From Escarpia spicata (Eukaryota > Annelida > Polychaeta > Sabellida > Siboglinidae): a stretch of DNA of 64,000 bases. Position numbers and translations under genes: made by a program. Each line of letters opens with the position of its first letter. The stretch's first letter is position 1. Positions 1 to 12,600 of this stretch are shown here, one piece after another. A model generated the notes under the pieces. The model searched no databases and was not told where the DNA came from. It saw only the letters and a program-made list of their open reading frames with translations. The DNA lies in assembly GCA_963995525.1 (NCBI GenBank), contig OZ023205.1, forward strand, positions 60,450,609 through 60,514,608. Direction: 5' to 3'.

Positions 1-332
1 GCACTTTGTGGAGCACAGAGGCACAATTCCTAGAGCATAGGACTCGATCGAGAGAACCCACGTTCGAATCCTGTGTTGTGTTGTCGAACCTTGGGCAAGT
101 TTGTTCACTCTACGGTGTTCCAGTTCGCTCAGTTGCAGCAATTAATACCTGGCTATAGACAGTAATGGATATTTGTGTATGAGTAGCCTTTGTGCATTAA
201 TTGCAGCATGACTGAATACCCAGAGAAGTTGAGATGATGTTCAACTGAACAGGTCTGAACAGGGAGTAAAGTGTAAAGCTCTTTGAGCAGTCCAAAGGAT
301 TGGATACTGCGCTATGTAAGAATTTACCTTTA
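1..332 (+). mobile_element. tRNA-headed SINE, copy 1
   Basis: A B-box-like stretch (cgttcgaatcc) is followed by a core resembling the CORE/MIR core (ccttgggcaagttt, then a tacctggctata segment) and the family tail ctgcgctatgtaagaattta. About 80 bp upstream of the exon 1 acceptor. The 5' end may be cut by the window edge. Confidence 0.85.
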
Positions 333-411
333 CTTCACTTTTTTACTTTTGTTTGAACAAATTTACCTGAAAAGCATATAAAGTACCAGTTTATTGGTCA
401 TTGCCCTTCAG

Positions 412-690
412 ATGTCTGGGTCAAGAGGATGATGATGACATCGACATGGACAACGCAGTGGATGACGACGAACCCGTGGAAGTAGAGACGGACCCGTTGC
501 TATTGGCAACACAGCAGAAGTTGGCCGAGAAACTGCTGGAGGAACAGACGAAGATGTTAGTCGCTTACTTCCTCTTCTCGCTCGTGTGGACAGTCGGCGC
601 AACGCTCGATTCCGCCTCCAAACTCAAGTTTGATGAGTTTCTGCGCACGCAGTGTGGCACTGAGGGGGAGCATCACGGCAAACAGGCCAG
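412..690 (+). CDS. DNAH3/7/12: Exon 1 of window: AAA2/AAA3 junction
   Basis: Begins with the last base of a split codon after acceptor cccttcag and ends in phase 2 before gtgaga. Residues 1-93: an acidic run (DDDDIDMD), a charged helix, then [13 protein letters not shown], the conserved segment that precedes AAA3 in axonemal dyneins. Not the first exon of the gene: it opens mid-codon. Confidence 0.88.
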
Positions 691-3600
691 GTGAGAATCT
701 GCCGTAGATAATTATGCTAACTTTGGAGCATTGTAAGAGTATCTCCTCCCAGGCGCCGGGGACCACTCGTCTCTTTCTGTCTTCATTTGACCTCTGATCT
801 ACTAATTAACAATGTATTAAAACTATACGTACTTAGAGTTATTCACTTACGTGTTTGTGAAGTACTTTGCTTTTTAGAGGACCTCTCATACTTGTGAGAA
901 TTGAGTGATTATCAGTTCTCCAGATGGCGCCACTGTAGACAACTTTCAGATCAAAATGTTGTAGCTGAGAGAAATTGTTTGTATTTATAAGCAATCACAT
1001 TCTTTATATACAGTTGTATCAACATTAATTTTAAACTAGATTAAAGAGTCCATTTAGAAGTAATTTACATACATTGGATCAACCAAGACCTTCATGTATG
1101 ATGCCATTTTGTGCATGCATGTAATGTTAGTATATTGGTGACTAGTAACTTTGTTGATCTTACAGACCAAAGGAGTTGAAGATTCCCCGAGGCCTGTTTA
1201 TTCCAAAGAGAGGGCTTGTGTACGATCACGTGTACCTGCAGCAGACGTTCGGCTCGTGGCACACCTGGTCGTCAATGGTTACCAAATGTAACATTGACCA
1301 GAAGGGAAAGGTCAGTATATCTCATGACCCATTGGCCCAGCAAAAAGTGTCGTTTAGCCAGACTAGTTGATGCTGACGTATTAGTATTGAAAGTGTGCAG
1401 TTTGGATCAAATAAATTTACTTCTCTTCTCTTCTCTTCTGATTGGTTAATTTGTTGATACTTGACCGATTACATTAGCTGAGGACAAGATGTCTTCAAGC
1501 TGGTTGTTGATTGGTTGTTGATTCTGGTATCAGTGGTTGAGGACAAGATGTCTTGCTAGCTGGCTGTTGATAGGTAGATTCTGGACTGAACAAACATGTG
1601 AACTGTGAAGTCTCATAAGAGTCACAAAGTAGTTTGTTTGACATGAATGATCACAGTCTTCCTATGTAATTTGCTTGGTCTTCAACATGTCTTTAACATT
1701 CAGTCAACCAAAGATTGTTTTTTTACTCACATTTAAATCCAGGATTCGGACGTATTTGTTGAAATAATGATTGATTAATACATTATTATGTCTTTCTTTC
1801 TTTCCCTGATGCTGTCGATCGCCTGTCGATCTACTGCAGAATGTGCAGGTAGGACAGCACTTGCACATGGCACATAACAGTTGTATAGAATCAATTAATA
1901 CGCTAACTTTTATGTGATGGTTTGGGGTTGTTTTATAACTTGTGTATAGTTAAGAAGTGGTACACTTGGTTTGTTCAAGTGTTGTCAGCAAGATAACAGG
2001 TAGTCCATAAGTCGCTCGTTTTATCTTTTGAAATGACCTCTTAATACATTTTTTGAAATTACCCTGTTGATTTGTTTAATTGTTTGAGATATAAAAGAAT
2101 ATATAAAACACTTCGGAAAGAAACTACATACATGTTAATTTATTCATAATAAGAAGGAAAAATCGTTTTAATTAAAAAAGAAGTCAATCATCTAATAAAG
2201 AGTTCAATGTTTTGAAATAAAACATCTCCATTTTGAAAAGAATTGGGAGTTTGTTGAATAGTCATTTAATTTTGTAATATGTTGTTTTAATCTTGTCAAA
2301 AATACCAACTCGTGTGTAATGTAGGCCCAAACTGTAACAACTGATTGTCACCTGTTCCTACAGGTCAACGAACTCATAATCGATACGATAGACACCGTAC
2401 GGCAGCGCTACCTGCTGGAGAAACTTGTACTAAATGACAAGCCGATCCTGTTTGTTGGTCCAACGGGAACGGGCAAGAGTGCAATCACCAATAACTTCCT
2501 GTTGCAACTGCCGAGGGACAAGTTCGTCGTGAGCAATGTGAATTTCTCCTCGCGAACCACGTCCAACCAGACGCAGGACTTCATCTTTTCAAAGCTTGAG
2601 AGGTTAGTTCGAGCCTGACCTCTCTCCTTGTCTCTCGCCCTCCCTGCCTCTCTCACTGTCAATCACGGTTGCGACTGAGTGATTGCTTGGTTCAGCCCTT
2701 AGGAGTCCTCCAGGTCTGTTGATCCTGGGCAAGTGTATGCCACTGTCTGGGATCTATGTGTTGCTTCTTGAAGTTTTATTTGGCGTGGCCTCTTCAAGTT
2801 TAATTTGGGGTGGCCTCTGTTCCTAGTTCCTTCTGATTTTTGTGAAAATAAAGGTCCCTGATAATGTGTAAATATTAAATAATTGGCAGTTTTGTTTTAA
2901 TATTAGTGTTATTCTATATTCTAGTGTATTTGTTGCTCATGTTTGATGTTACTTAGTAGTTAGTATTGTTAGATAATATCAATTAATGCTCATTGCTAAT
3001 GTTTATTATTGTTATTATTGTACTATTAAAAAAGTTTTTTAACAATTATTAATTAACCAACAGGGTGGTTGTAATGTTAGCAGCATACACAAGAATCTCC
3101 CTGACAATATATTTATTTACATATTCAAATAAATTATTCTGATTCTGGGTGGCTCCTATGAAAACGATCAGTGTTGTTAAATAGCCATTAGCAGCAATTT
3201 AAGTTAGCATGTTTCGCTCATTAGGTAGCGCTACTGTGGCAATTTATTTTCCATACGATATGTGGTGATAACCAAATTATATATGATATTTAACATATTT
3301 TGGGACTTTATAAACTTATCCAACCCCCCTTACAGTCAGTTGATTTTTATGATGATTTGCTTTTACCACAGGGGGCAAAACCCAAGCCCCGAGCATCTCT
3401 GCAAGTGGTGACAAGTGAGGTTTCTCTACAGTTGCACCCAAGATTGGGAATTAACTCCACATTACTTTAAAATCATCAGATACTACAGCTACCTTTTGAA
3501 AGAAATCTCAATGCTTATTTATTTGAAGTTATATTCCCACCCTTAATATTTGGTGGTGCATTGCGCTAATGATGACTCTGTTCATGATTTTGCTTAAGGA

Positions 3601-6600
3601 TTCTTGTTTATTGTGCCTCTGAGCTCAGGTTCCTGAGGACATAGGCAGTGTAGAAATCTACGGTTATTACTATGTGTCCGTGTCTGTATTGCAGGAAGAG
3701 GCGTGGTGTGTATGGCCCATCCCCCGGCAGACAGCTCAAGGTGTTTGTGGACGACCTCAACATGCCAGCGAAGGAACGCTACGGTGCCCAGCCTCCCATC
3801 GAGATCCTGCGCCAACTCATAGACCAGGGCTACTGGTTCGACAGGTACCTGTCTAGTATGACATATTGTAAATCCTAACATGTATGCCACAAAACCAAAA
3901 CAGCTGAAACTTGACGATAACCCATGTGTCTTGTGCATGTAGTGTGCATGCTTAACAATGTAGAGGCGCTGGGGTTTTTACTTCGCAAGAAACTAATTCT
4001 GTTAACGAATATTTTACTTGACTCTCTCAGACTAGTTGGAGACAGAGGCAGTTAGTTGTGACACTCGGTGCCAGAACCACAGTTTCTTGTGAGGTTAAAA
4101 ACTGTTACAGTTCACATTCCTTGGTCGTTATAAAAATAACAAAGTCGTAAGTAAATGTAACTAAATATTGTGTATATCTGTATAAAATGTGTATGTATGT
4201 AAACGACAAAACATTCCCTGATTGCTAAGTAACTAATTAAGCTAGCAATATTGAATTACTACATTTGTTTACATTTTGAGGTTATCGTCTAGAATTGACT
4301 TGAAGCAAAATTATGTAAACTTTTAAGTGAAGTGTTACAACAAATGCTTTTGTTAAGATTTTTCTGCATAAGGTAGTTGTTAACAATGTCGTTATGCGGG
4401 CTACCTAGAGGCAGTGATCATTGTGAAATAATTCTTGTTTCTGCAGGAAAGACACAAGTGTTCTGAAGTTAGAAGGTGTTGGAATACTCGCTGCAATGGC
4501 TCCCCCTGGTGGGGGTCGTCACGAGGTCACTGCGAGGTTCCTACGACACTTCAACATCGTCGGCATTGACTCATTCGATGAAGACACCATGAAAAACATC
4601 TTCACTCCGATTATTGAATGGCATTTCTCGAAAGGCTTCGAGACGAGTCTGAAGAAATTTGCTCGGGTTGGTGGCTGTTTGTAACAAACCTAGGGAAATT
4701 GTAAACAAATGAACTTTGTCAAAACATTCAGTTTATATTTCAGGGTGTTGTAACTAGGTTTAAATTATAGCAAAGGAAAATTACGAAAAAATAAACTACA
4801 GTCAGGTAGATTACCACAGCAACATAGATTACAACAAGATAAATTACAGTTAGTTAGATTACACCAGTGTATATATAGTACAATCAAATACGACAAAGTT
4901 GACTACAGTCAGGTAGATTACCGCAGCAACATATATTGCAAAAAACTATATTATAAGATAATTTACAGTAAGTTATATTACAACACTGCATATATATTAC
5001 AGCATTGTGGTTTATAGCAAGATAAATTACGTGGAGGTAACTAACAGCAACGTAAATTGCAGAGAAGTAAATTACAGTAAAGTATATTTGGACATGATAC
5101 AACTTACAGCAAATTACAGATATTGACATTTTAGTCATGAAATCATGTAATCTTTTCTTATCCAAAATGTTGTAAAGCAGTAATGTGTATTGAACCACGG
5201 TAGTGAAAGCTAATGTAGAACGATGCTCTCCATTTATCTAGCTTAGAACCCTGCTTCTGTTTATTGTACAACTTGCGGTGCAGGTGATTATTTCTGCGAC
5301 GACAGCCATCTATCAGTCGGCCGTCACCAACTTCCTGCCGACCCCCGCCAAGTCTCACTACATCTTTAACCTGAGGGACTTCTCCAGGGTTGTCCAGGTA
5401 GGTTGTCTTAGGGACCCTACAGGGTTGTCCAGGTAGGTTGTCTTAGGGACCCTACATGGTCGTCCAGGTAGGTTCTTAGGGACCCTATAGGGTCGTCCAG
5501 GTAGGTTCTTAGGGACCCTACAGGGTCGTCCAGGTAGGTTCTTAGGGACCCTACAGGGTCGTCCAGGTAGGCTCCACACACACCTCATAGTCAGGCTTGT
5601 GATCAGTCTCTCGTTTGGTCAGGAAGGTTATCAGACTATCAGTTTGTCAGGTATATGATCAAACTCATTTAGACAGGCAGATGATGAGATTGTCAGTTGA
5701 ACAAGTAGATGATGAGATTGTCAGTTGGACAGGCAGCTGATAAGATTGTCAGTCGGTCAGGTAAATGATGAGGTTATCAGTTGGTCAGGTAGATGATGAG
5801 ATTGTCAGTCGGACAGGCAGATGATGAAATTGTCAGTCGGACAGGTAGATGATGAGATTGTTAGTTGGACAGGTAGATGATGAGATTGTTAGTTGGACAG
5901 GTAGATGATGAGATTGTCAGTTGGTTAAGTATATGATGAGATTATCAGTCGGTCAGGTAGGTGATCAGACTGTTATTTGGAAAAGAAGATGATCAGTTAC
6001 ATATACGACAATAGTTATAAGATGCCACAACTACAAGTTACTACTGCTAAAGGATGGTCTTAATTATAGTGGTGATGACCTCTATTTTAGTATCTTACAC
6101 CTGTAGTGTCTTACATATATGGTGCCTTACACCTGTAGTGTCTTATGCCTGTAGCGTCTTACGCCTGCAGCATTTTACGCCTGAAATGTCTTATGCCTCT
6201 AGCGTCTTACGCCTGTAGTGTCTTATGCATGTAGCGTCTTACGCCTGTAGCGTCTTACGCCTGCAGTGCCTTTCGCCATCTTACACTTGTGTCTTACACC
6301 TGTAGTGCCTTACACCAGTAGTGACTTATGCCTGTAATGTATTACGCATATAGTGTCTTACACCTGTAGTGTCTTATGCTTGTAGTCTCGTGCCTGTAGT
6401 GCCTCACACATGTAGTGTCTTACACCTGTAATGCCTTACACCAGTAATGACTTACGTATGTAGTGTCTTACGCCTGTAGTGCCTCACACCTGTAGTGTCT
6501 TACACCTGTAGTGCCATACACCAGGAATGATTTACATATGTAGTGTCTTACACCTGTAGTGCCTTACACCAGTAGTGACTTACATCTGTAGTGTCTTACA

Positions 6601-9600
6601 CCTGTAGTGCCTTGCACCAGTAGTGACTTATGTCTGTAGTATCTTACACCTGTAGTGTCTTATACATGTAGTGTTTTACACCTGTAGTGCCTTACACCAG
6701 TAGTGACTTATGTCTGTAGTGTCTTACGCCTGTAGTTACGCGTGTAGTGCCTTACACCAGTGTCCTGTTACTGTGTCCTACCTGTGTAGCCGTGTGTTGC
6801 CCTTGTAGGGCGTGTTACTGCTCAAGTCAGGGAGGACCCCGGTGGGAGTGGCGGGGTCGCAGAAGCTCACCCGCCTGTGGGTGCATGAGGTGTACCGTGT
6901 CTTCTCCGACCGCCTGGTGGACGAGACAGACACTCAGACTTTCTTCGCCATGGTCAAGGTCAGACATTGCATCGCGCAACATTTGCAGTTTGTTCTGTGA
7001 TCAATTAATCTATCCATCACGTGACCAGTTGCTTAGCAAAGCATCCAGCAAACCATCAGAAAACACATGGTGGTTCGGACATTCCTTCGTATATTTTTTT
7101 TGAAATTCTGGTCAAAACTGTTTATAACATAAACGTAAGGCAAAGTTTTTAAAGTGACAAATGTAGCTGGGAATGTTAGATTTATGAGATGTCATGCAGC
7201 AATAGTAATGTAATTTACGTTGATAACCGTTATCAACATTGTTAGCAAAGACAGCTTGACGGAGGTCACATGCAAAAATTCAATTGCGATGTAGGCAAAC
7301 CGCGATGTACTGGATACACCAATTGTGGCAGAACATGTATGCTCCATTCTTTGATAAAATAATAACAAAATGTTACATAATGCCGCCTACCTGTAAACAC
7401 CAGATGCCCTCCGACCGTTGCCCCTCCCCTCTACCCTTTCTTCTGCCTACCTGCCCTACCCCTACTACACCACACCCTCTACCCCCTTCCCACATTCAAG
7501 AGATCTTTGAAACCACGCTGGCCATCTTCGCAATCTCCACACAACATAATCATCAGTATATTGATGTTGGCTGTAAAGAAGGAAGAAGTTAGTTGAGTGA
7601 AAATTAATAACGTGGTTGCTCAGTGGTAGAGCGCCAGATTGTCAGAAAAACTCGGAGATCACGTTAGTGTCGGTCCCATCTCAATTTTGGACGTAAAAGA
7701 ACCACTGAGGATGTCGAGCACCTTGCAGTGACCACCCTCAGTGCCAGCATAGGAAGGTCAGCTTCGTGATAATGTTCTGAAAAAAGGCTGACTAGTTGAA
7801 TGAGGCCTCGTGAAGCCATATCACTGTAGCCACACTCTATACAGACTAGTCAGGTAATAGAAGGCTCCCAAGAGCTGGAAAGAGAACATGGGAGAGCCAG
7901 GATTCGAGTCCTATTTAGAAACTTGGTAAGTTTTGTTCGTCTCACTCTGTCGGGGTCTTTCAGAACATATTAAAACTGTTGCATTGTCCTTTCTACTCGG
8001 TTTGAAATTGTGGGGAATGTAAAATATCCCAATAAACTGGGAAGCCTTGTCCAGGTGGACGCAGGCGCTGTATTAGCTGCTGCCAAGCACATGCTCTCAT
8101 AATGGAGTAAGCGCCACGACAGCCTTATCCAGGTGGACGCAGGCGCTGTATTAGCTGCTGCCAAGCACATGCTCTCATAATGGAGTAAGCGCCACGACAG
8201 CCTTGTCCAGGTGGACGCAGGCGCTGTATTAGCTGCTGCCAAGCACATGCTCTAACAATGGATTAAGCGCCACGACAGCCTTGTCCAGGTGGACACAGGC
8301 GCTATATTAGCTGCTACCAAGCACATGCTCTCATAAGGGAGTAAGCGCCACGACAGCCTTGTCTAGGTGGATACAGGCGCTGTATTAACTGCTACCAAGC
8401 ACATGCTCTAATAATGGAGTAAGCACCACGACAGCCTTGTCCAGTTGGATACAGGCGCGTTATTAGCTGCTACCAAGCACATGCTCTAATAATGGAGTAA
8501 GCGCCACGACAGCCTTGTCCAGGTGGATACTGGCGCTGTATTAGCTGCTACCAAGCACATGCTCTAATAATGGAGTAAGCGCCACGACAGCCTTGTCCAG
8601 GTGGATACAGGCGCTGTATTAGCTGCTACCAAGCACATGCTCTAATAATGGAGTAAGCGCCACGACAGCCTTGTCCAGGTGGATACAGGCGCTGTATTAG
8701 CTGCTACCAAGCACATGCTCTAATAATGGAGTAAGCGCCACGACAGCCTTGTCCAGGTGGATACAGGCGCTGTATTAGCTGCTACCAAGCACATGCTCTA
8801 ATAATGGAGTAAGCGCCACGACAGCCTTGTCCAGGTGGATACAGGCGCTGTATTAGCTGCTACCAAGCACATGCTCTCATAATGGAGTAAGCGCCACGAC
8901 AGCCTTGTCTAGGTGGATACTGGCGGTGTATTAGCTGCTACCAAGCACATGCTCTCATAAGGGAGTAAGCGCCACGACAGCCTTGTCTAGGTGGATACAG
9001 GCGCTGTATTAGCTGCTACCAAGCACATGCTCTCATAAGGGAGTAAGCACCACGACAGCCTTGTCCAGTTGGATACAGGCGCGTTATTAGCTGCTATCAA
9101 GCACATGCTCTAATAATGGAGTAAGCGCCACGACAGCCTTGTCCAGGTGGATACTGGCGCTGTATTAGCTGCTACCAAGCACATGCTCTAATAATGGAGT
9201 AAGCGCCACGACAGCCTTGTCCAGGTGGATACTGGCGCTGTATTAGCTGCTACCAAGCACATGCTCTAATAATGGAGTAAGCGCCACGACAGCCTTGTCC
9301 AGGTGGATACAGGCGCTGTATTAGCTGCTACCAAGCACATGCTCTCATAATGGAGAAAGCACCACGACAGCCTTGTCCAGGTGGATACAGGCGCTGTATT
9401 ACCTGCTACCAAGCACATGCTCTCATAATGGAGAAAGCGCCACGACAGCCTTGTCCAGGTGGATACAGGCGCTGTATTAGCTGCTACCAAGCACATGCTC
9501 TCATAATGGAGAAAGCACCACGACAGCCTTGTCCAGGTGGATACAGGCGCTGTATTACCTGCTACCAAGCACATGCTCTCATAATGGAGAAAGCACCACG

Positions 9601-12600
9601 ACAGCCTTGTCTAGGTGGATACTGGCGCTGTATAAGACCACATTGTGTTTACTAATTGAAGACACTGTGTGAATAGTTTAATAGCTGCTACTAACAGCTT
9701 GAGAATTTGGAACAAAATAAAGTAGAAGTATGACAAAAAGAAGAGATGTGGTGTTTATTATACGACTTAGTTAACTGTTTATAACAAGAAATATTAATGT
9801 GTGCCTAGACTTATTAACTGTTTATTACAAGAAATGTTAATGTGTGCCCAGATGGCTGTGGAGCAACACTTCAAGGCGAAGATGCAGGACGTGTTTGGAC
9901 ACCTGGCGCCACCTGGCAAGAAGGTCGTTGATGACAACTTGCGAAGTCTCATGTTCGGCAACTACAAAGGCAAGAGGGATGTTGCAAAACTCTATGATGA
10001 AATCACCGATGTAGACAAGTTAAAAGTGGTGGGTATGACAGTATGCGTGCATGCGTGCGTGCAAACAAGCATACATGTCTACACTCTACACCTATATGTG
10101 TGAATGAATGAATGAATGAATGAATGAACGTTTATTCAGAACATTGATAACAATATATACAAGACAAGACAACCAAACAAGTTTAACTATAATACAAGTG
10201 AGAATATACAATGTTTGAAGGGGGTAAATACGAAGTCATTGACTTTTGTGTAAATTTACCCCTGACATATATTTATATATAATTATATACCTGTATATAT
10301 ATACACACATATACATACATATACACACATATATACATACATATATTCACATACATACGTACATGTGTTTTGAGACATAAATATTATATTAATCGAATTT
10401 GCTATTCATCTAACCATCTAGCTACAATAATTGAAAACATGTAATGGAATATGCGCATATTCAAAATTTAAAGTATGTGATAAGTACACATCTTTATACA
10501 TATTTTAGTTTCCTCAATGGCATGATTATATTTGTGTATGATTTTATTTAGATTTCCACAACCAGATATTTCTCAAATAAAAGGTTCTTGCATTTACGAT
10601 TAAATTCAGTAATAGTATTAGTAGTTTTTAAATGATCACATAGAGAATAGTGCTGATCTCAGTGATAACAAAACATTTCTTAATACAACTCCAAGGTGTG
10701 AATAAAAGCATTATAAAAACTAGCCAAAATACCCATCCTACAGTTTTTGCTACATTCACGCAGACACAGAAGATGGTTTCTCACTGCTTGTTAATCACAT
10801 TTACTATGATGTGACAGTATAAACTGTCTCAAATATTAATGAACAATTTATTTACATCCATCTAACGTATGGTATAAACCCTAAAACCGGTTAGAATGCC
10901 TAACCAATGGGGAATTTTAAGAAAGAAAGGCCTTATAGTTCTCTTCCGAGGAGTTGTAAATTATTACCTGAAAATTTGGCATCTGAGCGCAAACCATTTA
11001 GATAGAAAACGTCAACGCACCCCCCACAAACATACACAGACATGCACTTGCCCAATTATAGTTCTATAACCATGGGTGCATGTCTGATGGTGAGGTCTTC
11101 TGGTTCTGCAGTGGGGGCATTTCTTTCTGCGGGATAATTACAAAGCGCTGTCTGGTGCAGTGGTGCAGTGGTGCATGGGCGCACCGGAATGTTTCTAATA
11201 TACGTCAAATCAAATACGTGAGGGTTTGTGTAATGTGCTTTCAGACTATGGAGACCTACTTGGAGGACTATAACACCGAGAGCAAAGTCGCGATGCACCT
11301 CGTCATGTTCAGGTTCGCCATTGAACACATCTCCCGCATCAGCCGTCTGCTCATGCAGCCCAACGGCCACGGCCTGCTCGTTGGTGAGTGCTCTACTCCT
11401 ACGAGTCTACGACTGTATTTAATGATATCTAAACAGAGTATTTCTTAATACTGGAATAATTATAATGAAGTTATACTGCCAGTCAAAAAGCATGATAAAC
11501 ACAAAACATTGCAGTTTGAATATTTGTTCTGTGAGAAGTCTAAATTGTAAACAAAATAGTCAGATTCGGAACTTGCACTTTGGCAATGTTGTGAATGTCA
11601 CCTGGTTTAATCACTAAAAAACCTTTGATGATCCACAGATGATCCATGTGTTTGTGACGTTTCCATATTCGAGACAACCCATTCAGCAAACTTCCTGTTG
11701 GTCAATTTACCTTTTTCATAGTAAAATTTATGTCACTATCGCCGACTGTCCTAAGACACATACCACTAGATGGCAACACAATAGTTATTCTGCGCAGTGC
11801 TGTGACTGGTATGTCCCCCCGGACGCTGCATGGGTGGCTCTTCAGGAGGTCGTCATAGATGTCTGCTAGATGATTGTGAAAGTAATCTTAAAGTTTGTAG
11901 TTGCTTCCCGGTCGGGTGTGTGAGAGACGCCGGGCAGGCAGTGTAGACAGTGTATACACTGTATCATTGGACCGCTGGGTCCTGTGTGAATGTACATACA
12001 TTAAGAGTTTGTGCCACAGATACAGGAGCAACGGTTGTGCATTGCAGGCATCGGTGGTAGCGGGCGTCAGAGTGCCTCGAAACTGGCGACATTCATAGCT
12101 GACTACGAGCTGTTTGAGATAGAGATCACGAAGAACTACACGGCAGTGGAGTGGCGGGATGACCTTCGCAAGATGCTCAGGAGGGCGGGAGAGGAGAATG
12201 TTCCCACGGTCTTCCTCTTCGCTGACCACCAGATCAAGGTGCAACATTAATGGCTACATTAAAATTTGAAATAATCGTGAGGCACTGTGGCCTAGGGTTT
12301 AAAACACCAGACCCTCAATTGAGACAACCCGGGTTTTAATCCTGTGCTGCTGTGTCAAACCTGGGGCAAGTTCGTTCCAGTTCATTCAGCTGTATGAATG
12401 AGTACCTGGCTATAGATAGTGGTGCATATTTGTGTTCAAATAGTCTTTGCGCATTAGTTACAGCATGGTTGGTTACTTCCTAGAGAAGTCGAGATGGTGA
12501 TCGATTGAGCAGGTCTGCCAGGGAGTAAAGTGTAAAGTGCAGTCCTGAGGACTGGATACTGCGCTATATAATAACTTACCCTTTCTTTGATCAAGATCTG

